From Neisseria brasiliensis (GTDB lineage Bacteria > Pseudomonadota > Gammaproteobacteria > Burkholderiales > Neisseriaceae): a stretch of 64,000 nucleotides of DNA. The translations under genes and the position numbers were made by a program. A model generated the notes under the pieces. It did not search any database. It was not told the origin of the DNA and saw only the letters and a list, made by a program, of their open reading frames with translations. Below, in pieces: positions 40,236-49,016 of this stretch. Within the stretch, counting starts at the first letter, position 1, and every line of letters begins with the position of its first letter. The DNA is taken from the NCBI RefSeq assembly GCF_009671065.1, contig NZ_CP046027.1, positions 930,001-994,000 of the forward strand. Reading direction: 5' to 3'.

Positions 40236-41051
40236 GTGGCAAAAATTATTGTGGTAACTTCAGGTAAAGGCGGCGTGGGCAAAACCACCACCAGCGCCAG
40301 TATTGCAACCGGTCTGGCCTTACGCGGCCACAAAACCGCCGTCATCGACTTCGACGTCGGCTTGCGTAACCTTGACTTGATTATGGGCTGCGAACGCCGC
40401 GTTGTGTACGACTTGATCAACGTGATCCAAGGCGAAGCCACACTGAACCAAGCCCTGATTAAAGACAAAAACTGCGAAAACCTGTTTATCCTGCCGGCTT
40501 CACAAACCCGCGACAAAGATGCCCTAAGCCGCGAAGGCGTAGCAAAAGTGATGGAAGAATTGGCCGGTAAAAAAATGGGCTTCGAATACATCATCTGCGA
40601 CTCGCCTGCCGGTATCGAACAAGGTGCACTGATGGCCTTGTATTTTGCCGACGAAGCCATCATCACCACTAACCCTGAAGTATCAAGCGTGCGCGACTCT
40701 GACCGTATCTTGGGTATCTTGCAAAGCAAATCACGTAAAGCCGAACAAGGTGACACAGTCAAAGAGCATTTACTGATTACCCGCTACTCACCTGAGCGCG
40801 TGGAAAAAGGCGAAATGTTGTCGGTACAAGACATTTGCGACATTTTGCGCATTCCGTTGTTAGGCGTGATTCCTGAGTCACAAAACGTGCTACAGGCTTC
40901 CAATGCCGGCGAACCGGTGATTCACCAAAACAGCGCGGCAGCTGCTGAAGCCTATAAAGACGTGATTGCCCGTCTGCTGGGTGAAAATCGCGAAATGCGT
41001 TTCCTCGAAGCAGAGAAAAAAGGCTTCTTCAAACGCTTGTTCGGAGGTTAA
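40236..41051 (+). CDS. minD: Septum site-determining ATPase MinD
   Basis: A 271-residue ParA-type ATPase that recruits MinC to the membrane and oscillates with MinE. The deviant Walker A is GKGGVGKTT (residues 10-18), Walker B is in EYIICDSPAGIE, and the C-terminal amphipathic helix (EKKGFFKRLFGG) is the membrane-targeting sequence. AAAGGAAA precedes the start GTG or ATG region. minE follows after 3 bases. Confidence 0.97.
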   Translation: MAKIIVVTSGKGGVGKTTTSASIATGLALRGHKTAVIDFDVGLRNLDLIMGCERRVVYDLINVIQGEATLNQALIKDKNCENLFILPASQTRDKDALSREGVAKVMEELAGKKMGFEYIICDSPAGIEQGALMALYFADEAIITTNPEVSSVRDSDRILGILQSKSRKAEQGDTVKEHLLITRYSPERVEKGEMLSVQDICDILRIPLLGVIPESQNVLQASNAGEPVIHQNSAAAAEAYKDVIARLLGENREMRFLEAEKKGFFKRLFGG

Positions 41052-41054
41052 GCC

Positions 41055-41330
41055 ATGTCTTTGTTAGATATCCTGTTTGGCCGAAAGCCGAAAACCGCCG
41101 AAGTAGCACGCGACCGTCTGCAAATCATCATTGCGCAAGAGCGTGCCAATGAAAACGGTAACAGTGCGCCGGATTATCTGCCGACGCTGCGTAAAGAGCT
41201 GCTGGAAGTGCTGTCTAAGTATGTGAACGTATCTTTAGACGATATCCGCATTTCCCAAGAGAAACAAGACGGCTTGGACGTTCTTGAACTGAACATCACC
41301 CTGCCTGAACAAAAAAAGGCCGCTGAATGA
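41055..41330 (+). CDS. minE: Cell division topological specificity factor MinE
   Basis: A 91-residue regulator that stimulates MinD ATPase and confines MinC to the poles. The N-terminal MSLLDILFG membrane helix and AEVARDRLQIIIAQERA anti-MinCD segment are present, and the C-terminal topological domain (DDIRISQEKQDGLDVLELNITLP) is complete. Its stop overlaps the oxyR start by 4 bases (ATGA), so oxyR is translationally coupled. Confidence 0.97.
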   Translation: MSLLDILFGRKPKTAEVARDRLQIIIAQERANENGNSAPDYLPTLRKELLEVLSKYVNVSLDDIRISQEKQDGLDVLELNITLPEQKKAAE

Positions 41331-42247
41331 CTTTAACCGAATTGCGTTATATCGTCGCCGTTGCCCAAGAGCGCCATTTCGGCCGCGCAGCGCGACGCTG
41401 CTTTGTCAGCCAGCCTACCCTTTCCATTGCGATTAAAAAGCTGGAAGAAGAGTTGTCGGTTTCGCTGTTTGACCGCAGCAGCAACGACATCATCACCACC
41501 GAAGCGGGCGAACGCATCGTTGCCCAAGCCCGCCGCGTGTTGGAAGAAGCCGATTTAATCAAGCATTTGGCCAACGAAGAGCAAAACGAATTGGAAGGCG
41601 CATTCAAGTTGGGCCTGATTTTCACCGTGGCCCCTTATTTGTTGCCGAAGCTGATTGTTTCACTGCGCGACACCGCGCCGAAAATGCCGCTGATGCTCGA
41701 AGAAAACTACACCTACACGCTGACCGAATCGCTCAAACGCGGCGATTTGGATGCCATCGTGGTGGCGGAACCTTTCCAAGAGCCGGGCATTGTGACCGAG
41801 CCGTTGTATGACGAACCATTCTTCGTGATTGTGCCCAAAGGCCATCCGTTTGAAGAACTGGATGCCATCACCCCGAGCATGTTGGCCGAAGAACAAGTCT
41901 TACTCTTAACCGAAGGCAACTGTATGCGCGACCAAGTGTTGTCGAGCTGCTCGGAATTGGCTGCCAAGCAAAAAATCCAAGGTTTGACCAATACCTTGCA
42001 AGGCAGCTCCATCAACACCATCCGCCACATGGTTGCCAGCGGCTTGGCCATCAGCGTGATGCCAGCTACTGCCCTGACGGAAAACGATCATTTATTGTTC
42101 AGCATCATTCCGTTTGAAGGCACGGCACCCAACCGCCGCGTGGTATTGGCCTACCGTCGCAATTTCGTGCGCCCAAAAGCATTAACTGCTTTGCGCGCCG
42201 CGATTTTGAATTCGCAATTAAACGGTGTGTCGTTTGTGAAAGATTAA
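41327..42247 (+). CDS. oxyR: Peroxide-sensing LysR regulator OxyR
   Basis: A 306-residue LysR-family regulator of the peroxide response. The N-terminal winged helix (RYIVAVAQERHFGRAARRCF, SQPTLSIAIKKLE) is standard. The redox pair C199 and C208 (GNCMRDQVLSSC) sits at the same positions as in E. coli OxyR, so peroxide sensing by a disulfide switch is expected. It overlaps minE by 4 bases; the min-oxyR linkage is seen in Neisseria. A DUS terminator follows. Confidence 0.96.
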   Translation: MTLTELRYIVAVAQERHFGRAARRCFVSQPTLSIAIKKLEEELSVSLFDRSSNDIITTEAGERIVAQARRVLEEADLIKHLANEEQNELEGAFKLGLIFTVAPYLLPKLIVSLRDTAPKMPLMLEENYTYTLTESLKRGDLDAIVVAEPFQEPGIVTEPLYDEPFFVIVPKGHPFEELDAITPSMLAEEQVLLLTEGNCMRDQVLSSCSELAAKQKIQGLTNTLQGSSINTIRHMVASGLAISVMPATALTENDHLLFSIIPFEGTAPNRRVVLAYRRNFVRPKALTALRAAILNSQLNGVSFVKD

Positions 42248-42261
42248 ATGAGTTGATTAAT

Positions 42262-42292
42262 AAAAGGCCGTCTGAAATTCAGACGGCCTTTT
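42262..42292. terminator. DUS hairpin terminator after oxyR
   Basis: AAAAGGCCGTCTGAA/TTCAGACGGCCTTTT with a one-base loop, 15-base arms. Confidence 0.8.
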
Positions 42293-42420
42293 ATTATCTT
42301 CAACCGCATTCCCGATTGAATCGACTATACATTGGATGTTTGGCGGCGCATCGCTTTATCTCAGATACTGATGAGAATAAACGACTGACTTCGCCTTAAG
42401 CTTTCCCAACAACCTATCAC

Positions 42421-42452
42421 AAAGGCCGTCTGAAACGTTTCAGACGGCCTTT
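42421..42452. terminator. DUS hairpin terminator after alsT
   Basis: 16-base perfect arms AAAGGCCGTCTGAAAC/GTTTCAGACGGCCTTT, just past the alsT stop. The bases between this and the oxyR hairpin (42293-42420) show no gene. Confidence 0.75.
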
Positions 42453-42463
42453 GCTTATTCTTC

Positions 42464-43885
42464 TTACCAAATATCCGATTTAACTTTGCGTTTCAAACCC
42501 GGATGTTCCGACAACTTGAATTCAGGCTCTTTGCCCATTTTCAATTTGACGGTGTAGTCTTTCAACAGCAGGAACACCAGCGGCGACAACAGCAAAATCG
42601 CAATCAAGTTAATCCATGCCATTGTGCCCATTGCCATATCGGCCATGTCCCACACCAGCGGCACACTCTGCACCGCGCCGAAATACACCATGCCCAGCAC
42701 GCCCATGCGGAACACAGCCATAATCAGCCAATTGCTCTTGATAAATTGCACATTGGATTCGGCATAAGCGTAGTTGCCGATGATGGTCGAAAAGGCAAAC
42801 ATAAACAGAATCACGGCCAAGAAATCCGCGCCCCAGTCGCCCACTTGCGCCACAATCGCCGCTTGGGTGAGCTGCACGCCGCTCAAATCGCCGCCATGCA
42901 CATCCGACACCAACACCACAAACGCAGTGCACGAACACACGATAATGGTATCAACAAACACGCCCAGCATCTGAATCATGCCTTGCGACACCGGATGTTT
43001 TACTTCCGCCGCAGCGGCCGCATTCGGTGCCGAACCCTGACCTGCTTCGTTGGAATACAGTCCCCGTTTGATACCCATCATCATGGTTTGCGAAATCAGG
43101 CCACCGAGCAAACCGCCACCGGCCGCATCGACTTTAAACGCATCAGCAAAAATCATGCTGAAGACTTGCGGAATCATGTTCAGATTGCTAAACACGATAT
43201 ACAGCGCCAGCAGCAGATACAATACCGCCATCAGCGGCACAATTGCTTCAGCCAGCTTCGCCACGCGGCGGATGCCACCGAAAATCACCGGTGCGGTGAG
43301 AATCACCAAGGCCACGCCGGTCACGTGTTTGTTCCAACCCCATGCCACTTCGGTCGCCGCCACAATGGTATTGGATTGCACCGCTTCATACACGAAGCCG
43401 AAACAGAAAATCAGGCTCAAGGCAAACAACACGCCCAACCAACGCTGACCCAAACCCTGCGTAATGTAATATGCCGGACCGCCGCGGAAATGATGGTTGT
43501 CGTAATCGCGGATTTTAAACAGCTGCGCCAAAGACGATTCGGCAAAGGCCGAACTCATGCCGATTAAGGCGACTATCCACATCCAAAATACCGCGCCCGG
43601 ACCGCCGACACTGATGGCAATCGCCACACCGGCAATATTGCCCACGCCCACGCGGCTGGCCAAACCGGTCACAAACGCTTGAAACGGCGTAATCCCATGC
43701 GGATCGCTACCTTGCTTGCGGCCGCCTAGCATTTCTTTTACGCTGCGGCCAAACAGTCTGAATTGGACAAAACCGGTCGCTACGGTAAAAAACAAACCCG
43801 CGCCCAGCAATAAGAAAATCAGGCCGTTCCACAGCGGGCCGTTGATGGCATTCACCCATTGGTGTAAAGATTCGGTCATAGTCAC
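42464..43885 (-). CDS. alsT: Sodium/alanine symporter family permease
   Basis: A 473-residue AGCS-family permease (10-12 membrane helices) for Na-driven uptake of alanine or glycine. Motifs: GVGNIAGVAIAISVGGPGAVFWMW near residue 80, the ESSLAQLFKIRD loop and KRGLYSNEAGQGSAPNAAAAAEVKHPV in the middle. The length is standard. Isolated gene with DUS repeats on both sides. The substrate among small amino acids is not certain. Confidence 0.92.
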   Translation of the reverse strand: MTMTESLHQWVNAINGPLWNGLIFLLLGAGLFFTVATGFVQFRLFGRSVKEMLGGRKQGSDPHGITPFQAFVTGLASRVGVGNIAGVAIAISVGGPGAVFWMWIVALIGMSSAFAESSLAQLFKIRDYDNHHFRGGPAYYITQGLGQRWLGVLFALSLIFCFGFVYEAVQSNTIVAATEVAWGWNKHVTGVALVILTAPVIFGGIRRVAKLAEAIVPLMAVLYLLLALYIVFSNLNMIPQVFSMIFADAFKVDAAGGGLLGGLISQTMMMGIKRGLYSNEAGQGSAPNAAAAAEVKHPVSQGMIQMLGVFVDTIIVCSCTAFVVLVSDVHGGDLSGVQLTQAAIVAQVGDWGADFLAVILFMFAFSTIIGNYAYAESNVQFIKSNWLIMAVFRMGVLGMVYFGAVQSVPLVWDMADMAMGTMAWINLIAILLLSPLVFLLLKDYTVKLKMGKEPEFKLSEHPGLKRKVKSDIW

Positions 43886-44049
43886 CTTTCAAAATCAAAA
43901 ACGGTTTCAGACGGCCTGTTCAATCAGGCCGTCTGAATTGTAAACGATTGTAGCAGATTGTTGATATTTGTGTAAGCGCCTGTTTAAATGGTTGTATTTT
44001 CAGAAATGCCAACATCTTTACTGCAGCCGTACACCATCATTCACAAGAA

Positions 44050-44077
44050 AAAGCCGTCTGAACGTTTCAGACGGCCT
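44050..44077. terminator. DUS hairpin terminator after lysS
   Basis: AAGCCGTCTGAA and TTCAGACGGCCTT with a 3-base loop, 13 bases beyond the lysS stop. Confidence 0.75.
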
Positions 44078-44090
44078 TGAAAATAACGTT

Positions 44091-45602
44091 TTATTCCGGA
44101 CGCATTTGTGGGAACAAAATCACATCACGGATGGTTTGTGCATCGGTCAGCAGCATCACCAAACGGTCGATGCCGATACCGCAACCACCGGTCGGCGGCA
44201 AACCGTATTCCATCGCGCGGATGTAGTCGGCATCGTAATGCATGGCTTCATCGTCGCCGGCATCTTTTTGTGCCACTTGCGATTTGAAGCGGTTTGCTTG
44301 GTCTTCCGGATCGTTCAACTCAGAATAGCCGTTGGCCAATTCGCGGCCGACCACAAACAATTCAAAACGCTCGGTCAAACCCGGTTTGCTGTCGGAGGCG
44401 CGTGCCAATGGCGACACTTCGACCGGATAATCCACGATGAAGGTCGGGTTCCACAATTTGCTCTCGGCGCAACCTTCAAACAACGCCAATTGCAGGCTGC
44501 CAATGCCCGGTGAAGGCGGCAGGCTCTCGCCGTGTTTGACAATTTCTTTTTTCAGCCATTCGGCATCGTTCAACTGCTCGTCGGTGTAGTGCGGGTTGTA
44601 TTTTTTAATCGCACCTAAAATTGTCAAACGCTCAAACGGGCTTTCCAAATCGACTTCTTTGCCGTTGTAGCTGATTTTGGCGGTGCCGTTAACTGTTACC
44701 GATGCGCTGCGGATGATGTCTTCCGCCATTTGCATCATGCGTTCGTAATCGGAAAACGCTTCGTAGAACTCAATCATGGTGAATTCAGGATTGTGGCGCA
44801 CCGACATACCTTCGTTACGGAAGCTGCGGTTAATTTCAAACACACGCTCCAAACCGCCAACCACCAAGCGTTTCAGATACAATTCCGGCGCGATACGCAG
44901 ATACAGCGGAATATCCAAGGCATTGTGATGGGTCACAAACGGTTTGGCCGTGGCGCCGCCCGGAATCGGGTGCATCATCGGCGTTTCCACTTCCAAATAC
45001 TGCTCGCCCACCATGAAATTGCGTACTGATTGGATAATCTGGCTGCGTTTGATGAAGGTTTGGCGCGATTCTTCATTGGCAATCAAATCAACATAACGCT
45101 GGCGGTATTTGGTTTCTTGGTCAGACAAGCCTTTGTGTTTGTCCGGCAGCGGACGCAGCGATTTGCTCAGTAAATGAATCGCCGACACGCGCACGGTCAA
45201 TTCGCCGTGGTTGGTTTTGAACAACGTGCCTTCCGCGCCGACAATGTCGCCCATGTCCCAATGTTTGAAATCATCGTGCGCCGCTTCGCCTACGCCTTGA
45301 TTGTTGATATACAGCTGGATTTGACCACTGGCATCTTGAATGGTGGCAAAGCTGGCTTTACCCATCGCGCGCTTGAGCATCATGCGGCCGGCAATTTTCA
45401 CCGGCACGGCTTGCGGATCAAGCTCTTCTTTGCTCAAGGCATCGTATTGGTTGTGCAAATCGGCGGCAAAGCTGTCGCGTTTGAAATCGTTGGGATAGGC
45501 ATTGCGTACTTTGCGGATGTCGTTGAGTTTCTCGCGGCGCAAGGCCATGATTTGGTTTTCGTCAAGTTGCGGCTCGACAGACGGATTGTGCTGTTCGCTC
45601 AT
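44091..45602 (-). CDS. lysS: Lysyl-tRNA synthetase, class II
   Basis: A 503-residue enzyme charging tRNA-Lys. An N-terminal OB-fold anticodon-binding domain (about 60-160) is followed by the class II core: motif 1 YLEVETPMMHPIPGG, motif 2 RSFRNEGMSVRHNPEFTMIEFY and motif 3 GLPPTGGCGIGIDRLVM. I chose the ATG at 45602 (MSEQHNPSVEP); GGAAAAC precedes it, and the frame could extend only through a TTG codon. It lies near the tRNA-Lys gene on the same strand. Confidence 0.97.
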   Translation of the reverse strand: MSEQHNPSVEPQLDENQIMALRREKLNDIRKVRNAYPNDFKRDSFAADLHNQYDALSKEELDPQAVPVKIAGRMMLKRAMGKASFATIQDASGQIQLYINNQGVGEAAHDDFKHWDMGDIVGAEGTLFKTNHGELTVRVSAIHLLSKSLRPLPDKHKGLSDQETKYRQRYVDLIANEESRQTFIKRSQIIQSVRNFMVGEQYLEVETPMMHPIPGGATAKPFVTHHNALDIPLYLRIAPELYLKRLVVGGLERVFEINRSFRNEGMSVRHNPEFTMIEFYEAFSDYERMMQMAEDIIRSASVTVNGTAKISYNGKEVDLESPFERLTILGAIKKYNPHYTDEQLNDAEWLKKEIVKHGESLPPSPGIGSLQLALFEGCAESKLWNPTFIVDYPVEVSPLARASDSKPGLTERFELFVVGRELANGYSELNDPEDQANRFKSQVAQKDAGDDEAMHYDADYIRAMEYGLPPTGGCGIGIDRLVMLLTDAQTIRDVILFPQMRPE

Positions 45603-45748
45603 GGTGTTTTCCAAAAATAAAGACAGGCCGCAGATTCAGACGGCCTTTTGAGAAGATAATAAAATTGCGCATATTTTACGCGAAACCGCTTGTTTTATCT
45701 AGTAAAGGCCGTCTGAAATCGCACACAACCTTTTGCAACAAGCGTAAA

Positions 45749-45776
45749 AAAACCTGCTTATTGCTAAGCAGGTTTT
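45749..45776 (-). terminator. Terminator of tRNA-Lys
   Basis: AAAACCTGCTTA/TAAGCAGGTTTT with a TTGC loop; on the minus strand a T-run follows the stem. Confidence 0.85.
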
Positions 45777-45783
45777 CTTTATC

Positions 45784-45859
45784 TGGTGGGTCGTGAAGGA
45801 TTCGAACCTTCGACCAACGGATTAAAAGTCCGCTGCTCTACCGACTGAGCTAACGACCC
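45784..45859 (-). tRNA. tRNA-Lys (anticodon TTT)
   Basis: 76 nt including an encoded CCA. On the minus strand it starts GGGTCGTTAGCTCAG, has the anticodon loop CTTTTAA (anticodon TTT), the T-loop GGTTCGAATCC and the acceptor CGACCC pairing with the 5' end. The four arms pair normally. It is expressed alone with its own terminator, just upstream of lysS. Confidence 0.97.
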
Positions 45860-45968
45860 GATAAGCTGCGTATTATAGAGACCGGATTTTTTACTGTCAA
45901 CACTTTTTTGAAAAAATTTTTATTTCAGGCATTTTTGATTGAAATAAAGCTGTCGCAATGCATACGCT

Positions 45969-45978
45969 GTGCTATGAT
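45969..45978 (+). promoter_or_regulatory. Extended -10 promoter of the Ala-rich lipoprotein gene
   Basis: TGTGCTATGAT gives a TG-extended -10 (TATGAT at 45973). The -35 region is weak. Start of the gene is about 46 bases downstream. Confidence 0.5.
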
Positions 45979-46024
45979 TTTCCATCGGCTCAAAACCGAT
46001 ACGTTGATAATGAAAGGACAAAAT

Positions 46025-46348
46025 ATGAAAAAATTTCTGATTGCTGCGATGATGGTAGCCGGTTTGGCCGCTTGTTCACAAGAAGCCAAACAAGAATCTA
46101 AAGAAGCGGCTCAAGCCGTAGCCTCTGATGCCAAAGGTGCTGCAAACGATGCAGCTGCTGCGGTAAAAGAAGCCACTGATAACGCCGCTTCTGCCATGAC
46201 TGATGCCAAAAACGATGCCAAAGATGCGGCAAACGATGCGGCTGACGTAGCCAAAGAAGCAGCGGCTGATGCCAAAGATGCGGCTGAAAATGCCGTTGAA
46301 GCAGCGAAAGACGCGGCTCAAGAAGCCAAAGACGCAGCCACTAAATAA
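46025..46348 (+). CDS. Alanine-rich helical-repeat lipoprotein
   Basis: A 107-residue lipoprotein with lipobox LAAC (Cys at residue 17). The mature part is almost only Ala, Asp, Lys and Glu in irregular repeats (AKDAANDAADVAKEAAADAK), predicted as a long amphipathic helix similar to LEA- or apolipoprotein-like repeat proteins. The family is not assigned. GAAAGGAC lies before the ATG at 46025, which I prefer over an earlier in-frame start because the signal peptide begins there. The repeat number could vary between strains. Confidence 0.8.
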   Translation: MKKFLIAAMMVAGLAACSQEAKQESKEAAQAVASDAKGAANDAAAAVKEATDNAASAMTDAKNDAKDAANDAADVAKEAAADAKDAAENAVEAAKDAAQEAKDAATK

Positions 46349-46369
46349 TTTTAGTATCCTGCCGCAAAA

Positions 46370-46395
46370 AGGCCGCCTGAATATTCAGACGGCCT
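46370..46395. terminator. DUS-type terminator
   Basis: Decayed DUS GGCCGCCTGAA paired with TTCAGACGGCC after the Ala-rich lipoprotein gene. The miniature element starts at the next base. Confidence 0.6.
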
Positions 46396-46538
46396 GAGAC
46401 CTTTGTAAAACCCTAGATTTGAGCACAGTTCAAAGTTGCAGCAGCGCAGAAAGCGAAGACATATCATCAAGATAGGCAAGCTTTCGAGCAGCGCACAACG
46501 AAGAAATGTGCCAAAGATAGGGATTTTGCAAAGGTCTC
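46396..46538. mobile_element. 143-bp miniature element, copy 2
   Basis: GAGACCTTTGTAAAA at the left, complement GAGACCTTTGCAAAA at the right, same internal block and same length as copies at 9187 and 53501. It abuts a DUS terminator on its left. No target duplication is obvious. Confidence 0.88.
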
Positions 46539-46559
46539 ATCTTTTTTTTCATCTTGTTG

Positions 46560-47009
46560 TCACCACACCCAATAAAACATCGCTTTGGCAAAAAACACAA
46601 TCAGCAGCATATGGGTAAACACCACAACATGAATATATTTCGACCAACCCACGGTTAAGGTGCCGCGCGCCATTTTGACCACGGCGATGGCAAAATGCAG
46701 CAACACGCTAAATGCCAGCAATACCTTGAGAAACAGCATCGTACCGAAAGACGATGCAAACGGCTGATGAAACACCGGCACATAGCGTTCAAACACCATC
46801 ACCAAGCCCGATAAAAACAACACAATCACCACCGGCGGCATCACCCGCACGGCGCGATACGACATCGCTTTTTCCACTTCGCGCCGCGCCTCGCGCGATA
46901 CGCGCTTGGTGTGCATAACCGACAACACCAGCATTTCAAAAAAAACGCCGCCGACAAAAGCAATCGCACAAAATAAATGCACAATGTGTGCCACCGCATA
47001 AATACTCAT
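46560..47009 (-). CDS. CopD-like inner-membrane protein
   Basis: A 149-residue protein with four predicted membrane helices, resembling the short CopD-type proteins linked with copper handling: IVHLFCAIAFVGGVFFEMLVL at the N-terminus with a conserved His, and a mid-protein FSGLVMVFERY-like segment. Other His residues (HFAIAV, HVVVFTHMLL) face the membrane as in cytochrome-like or copper sites. I chose the ATG at 47009 (MSIYAVAHIV); an ATG at 47027 is possible. The family label is moderate confidence; no other copper gene is adjacent. Confidence 0.6.
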   Translation of the reverse strand: MSIYAVAHIVHLFCAIAFVGGVFFEMLVLSVMHTKRVSREARREVEKAMSYRAVRVMPPVVIVLFLSGLVMVFERYVPVFHQPFASSFGTMLFLKVLLAFSVLLHFAIAVVKMARGTLTVGWSKYIHVVVFTHMLLIVFFAKAMFYWVW

Positions 47010-47199
47010 CGCTGATTCTCTATTCATTCTTCTAAAATTGCCGCCATAGTGTACACCCGCTGTAAAAGAAGTGCCACGCATAAAAAAATTTTCTTAGTTT
47101 AAAGAGTCTTTACTTTTATAAGATATTATTAAACCAAGTTTGTGCCATACTAGCCAAACAACACCGAACAACAAGAATCCTTTTGGATTGGAGACTTTT

Positions 47200-47442
47200 A
47201 TGAAATCAATGATCACCAAAACCGTTGCCCTGATTGCCGTTGCCGCTTCTTTGAGCGCATGTGCCGGCATGTCAACTTCTCAACGCAATACCGCAACCGG
47301 CGCTGTTGTCGGCGGTGTAGCAGGTAACCTGTTGGGCGGCGATACAGCTTCTACTTTGGGCGGTGCAGCCTTGGGGGGGGGTAATCGGCAGCCAAGTAAA
47401 CCGTTAATCCGGCCAAACAATAAAGGCCGTCTGAAACCTTAA
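47200..47442 (+). CDS. Glycine-zipper lipoprotein, frame altered by a G9 tract
   Basis: A lipoprotein (MKSMITKTVALIAVAASLSA then CAGM, Cys at about 21) with a glycine-zipper 2TM-type domain (TGAVVGGVAGNLLGGDTASTLGG). At 47373-47381 lies a run of nine G. As read, the frame continues GGGNRQPSKPLI to a stop at 47442 inside a DUS terminator. With eight G it would read GGVIGSQVNR and stop at 47407, completing the normal family ending. So the gene appears out of frame at the tract, consistent with slipped-strand phase variation or a sequencing error. GGAG precedes the ATG. Confidence 0.8.
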   Translation: MKSMITKTVALIAVAASLSACAGMSTSQRNTATGAVVGGVAGNLLGGDTASTLGGAALGGGNRQPSKPLIRPNNKGRLKP

Positions 47443-47468
47443 CTCCAGTTGGTTTCAGACGGCCTTTT
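47422..47468. terminator. DUS inverted-repeat terminator
   Basis: AAAGGCCGTCTGAAACC and GGTTTCAGACGGCCTTT between the glycine-zipper gene and convergent waaA. Confidence 0.75.
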
Positions 47469-47483
47469 CTTATGTGGAAAAAC

Positions 47484-48809
47484 TTATTTGCCCACAATCA
47501 CCGGCGTAGTTTCTTGTGCATCGTCTTTCTTAAAGCGCAGCACTTCTTTTTTCAAAATCATTTTGCCGATTTCATAAGCCATGCGCTCGCTCGCGCCGCG
47601 GTGTGCCGACACAAACGCTTCGGCATTGCCGCTAAACCGGTTGCTCACTTCTGCATCATTCAAACAGGTTTCAGCGGCTTGCAACCACTCTTCTGCACTC
47701 TTAATCTGTTGCGCCGCACCGGCTTTAACCGCCAAATCACACGCGGCAGCAAAATTATAAGTGGACGGACCAAACAAAGTCGGCACGCCGCAAGCAATCG
47801 GCTCGATGATGTTTTGACAGCCGGTATCGACCAAACTGCCGCCGACAAACGCCACATTTGCGCTCAAATAATAGGCAAACAATTCGCCCATGCTGTCACC
47901 AATCCACACTTGCGTTTGCGGCGACACCAAGTCATTGTCGCTGCGTTTTTGTACCGTAAAGCCTAAACTGGCAGCAGTATCAAAGGCCGTCTGAAAACGC
48001 TCGGGATGGCGCGGCACAATCACTAATAAAGCATCGCCTTGATAGCGCTGCCATGCTTTCAATAATAACTCCGCTTCATCGGTGCCTTTGTGCGCACGGG
48101 TACTGGCACACAACACCACCGGCCGGTTGCCGATGCGTTCCTTAAATGCTGCCGCCAACGAGCGCATGCCTTCCGGCGGGGTGATATCGTATTTGGTGTT
48201 GCCGCAGACATGCACATTCGACGCGCCGATTAAATGCAGGCGCTCGGCATCGGCGGCGGTTTGGGCAAAGCAGCCACACAAAGTTTGCATGGCAGGTGCG
48301 ACCAAGCGGCGGATTTTCAAATAGCCGTTTTGCGATTTTTCCGACAAGCGCGCGTTCGCCAAAAACAGCGGCACGCCCTCTTCGGCACAACCGTAAATCA
48401 AATTCGGCCAGATTTCGGTTTCCATCAACACACCGAACCGCGGCTTGTGTTCGCGCAAAAATTGCTCAATCCACTCCGGCTTGTCATAAGGCAGATAACG
48501 GCATTGCGCATCGGGGAACAATTCTTCAGCGGCGGCGCGGCCGGTCGGCGTCATCTGCGTCAGCAACAGCGGCGCATCGGCAAAATAACGGCGCAAGGCA
48601 GTAATCAAGGGCTGCACGGCGCGGGTTTCACCCACCGACACGGCGTGAATCCAAATCGGCTGTTGCACCGGATTGTGCAAAGGCGCGCCGAAACGTTCGT
48701 CCCAGTTATCCAAATAAGCAGGCGATTTGTCGGCACGTTTTTTTAGGTAGCGGCGGATCAGCGGCGGCACTGTTTTCCAAAGTTGTGTGTAAAGCCAACG
48801 GTTTATCAT
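47484..48809 (-). CDS. waaA: 3-deoxy-D-manno-octulosonate (Kdo) transferase
   Basis: A 441-residue GT30 enzyme that adds Kdo to lipid IVA at the inner membrane. The N-terminal WIHAVSVGETRAVQPLI carries the catalytic Glu, with LLTQMTPTGRAAA, LMETEIWPN and the C-terminal VGGSLVDTGCQNIIEPIACG as donor-binding motifs. Length is at the upper end of the family. It lies apart from the lpx genes, flanked by DUS inverted repeats. Confidence 0.95.
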   Translation of the reverse strand: MINRWLYTQLWKTVPPLIRRYLKKRADKSPAYLDNWDERFGAPLHNPVQQPIWIHAVSVGETRAVQPLITALRRYFADAPLLLTQMTPTGRAAAEELFPDAQCRYLPYDKPEWIEQFLREHKPRFGVLMETEIWPNLIYGCAEEGVPLFLANARLSEKSQNGYLKIRRLVAPAMQTLCGCFAQTAADAERLHLIGASNVHVCGNTKYDITPPEGMRSLAAAFKERIGNRPVVLCASTRAHKGTDEAELLLKAWQRYQGDALLVIVPRHPERFQTAFDTAASLGFTVQKRSDNDLVSPQTQVWIGDSMGELFAYYLSANVAFVGGSLVDTGCQNIIEPIACGVPTLFGPSTYNFAAACDLAVKAGAAQQIKSAEEWLQAAETCLNDAEVSNRFSGNAEAFVSAHRGASERMAYEIGKMILKKEVLRFKKDDAQETTPVIVGK

Positions 48810-48879
48810 GCTATTTCTACTTTGTGGTTGTCGTTATTTAGTCAATATTCTAGCTTATTTAATCGCAAACGGAAAACAA

Positions 48880-48921
48880 AAGCCGTCTGAAAACATGAAT
48901 CATCGGCTTTCAGACGGCCTT
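48880..48921. terminator. DUS inverted repeat upstream of waaA
   Basis: AAAGCCGTCTGAAAAC and GCTTTCAGACGGCCTT. It lies in the gap between waaA and the FUSC gene. Confidence 0.55.
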
Positions 48922-49016
48922 GTGGATAAGCTGACATTAACAGATTATTGTTTTAGTGAAAGTGCATCATCCTACAATAGCGCACCCGTTTTTTGATGAC
49001 AAACTCAAATTTATTT

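Noticed and set aside
42503..43567. A 354-codon open frame antisense to alsT
   Set aside because: Same artefact of a membrane protein gene read backwards; no domain is visible.
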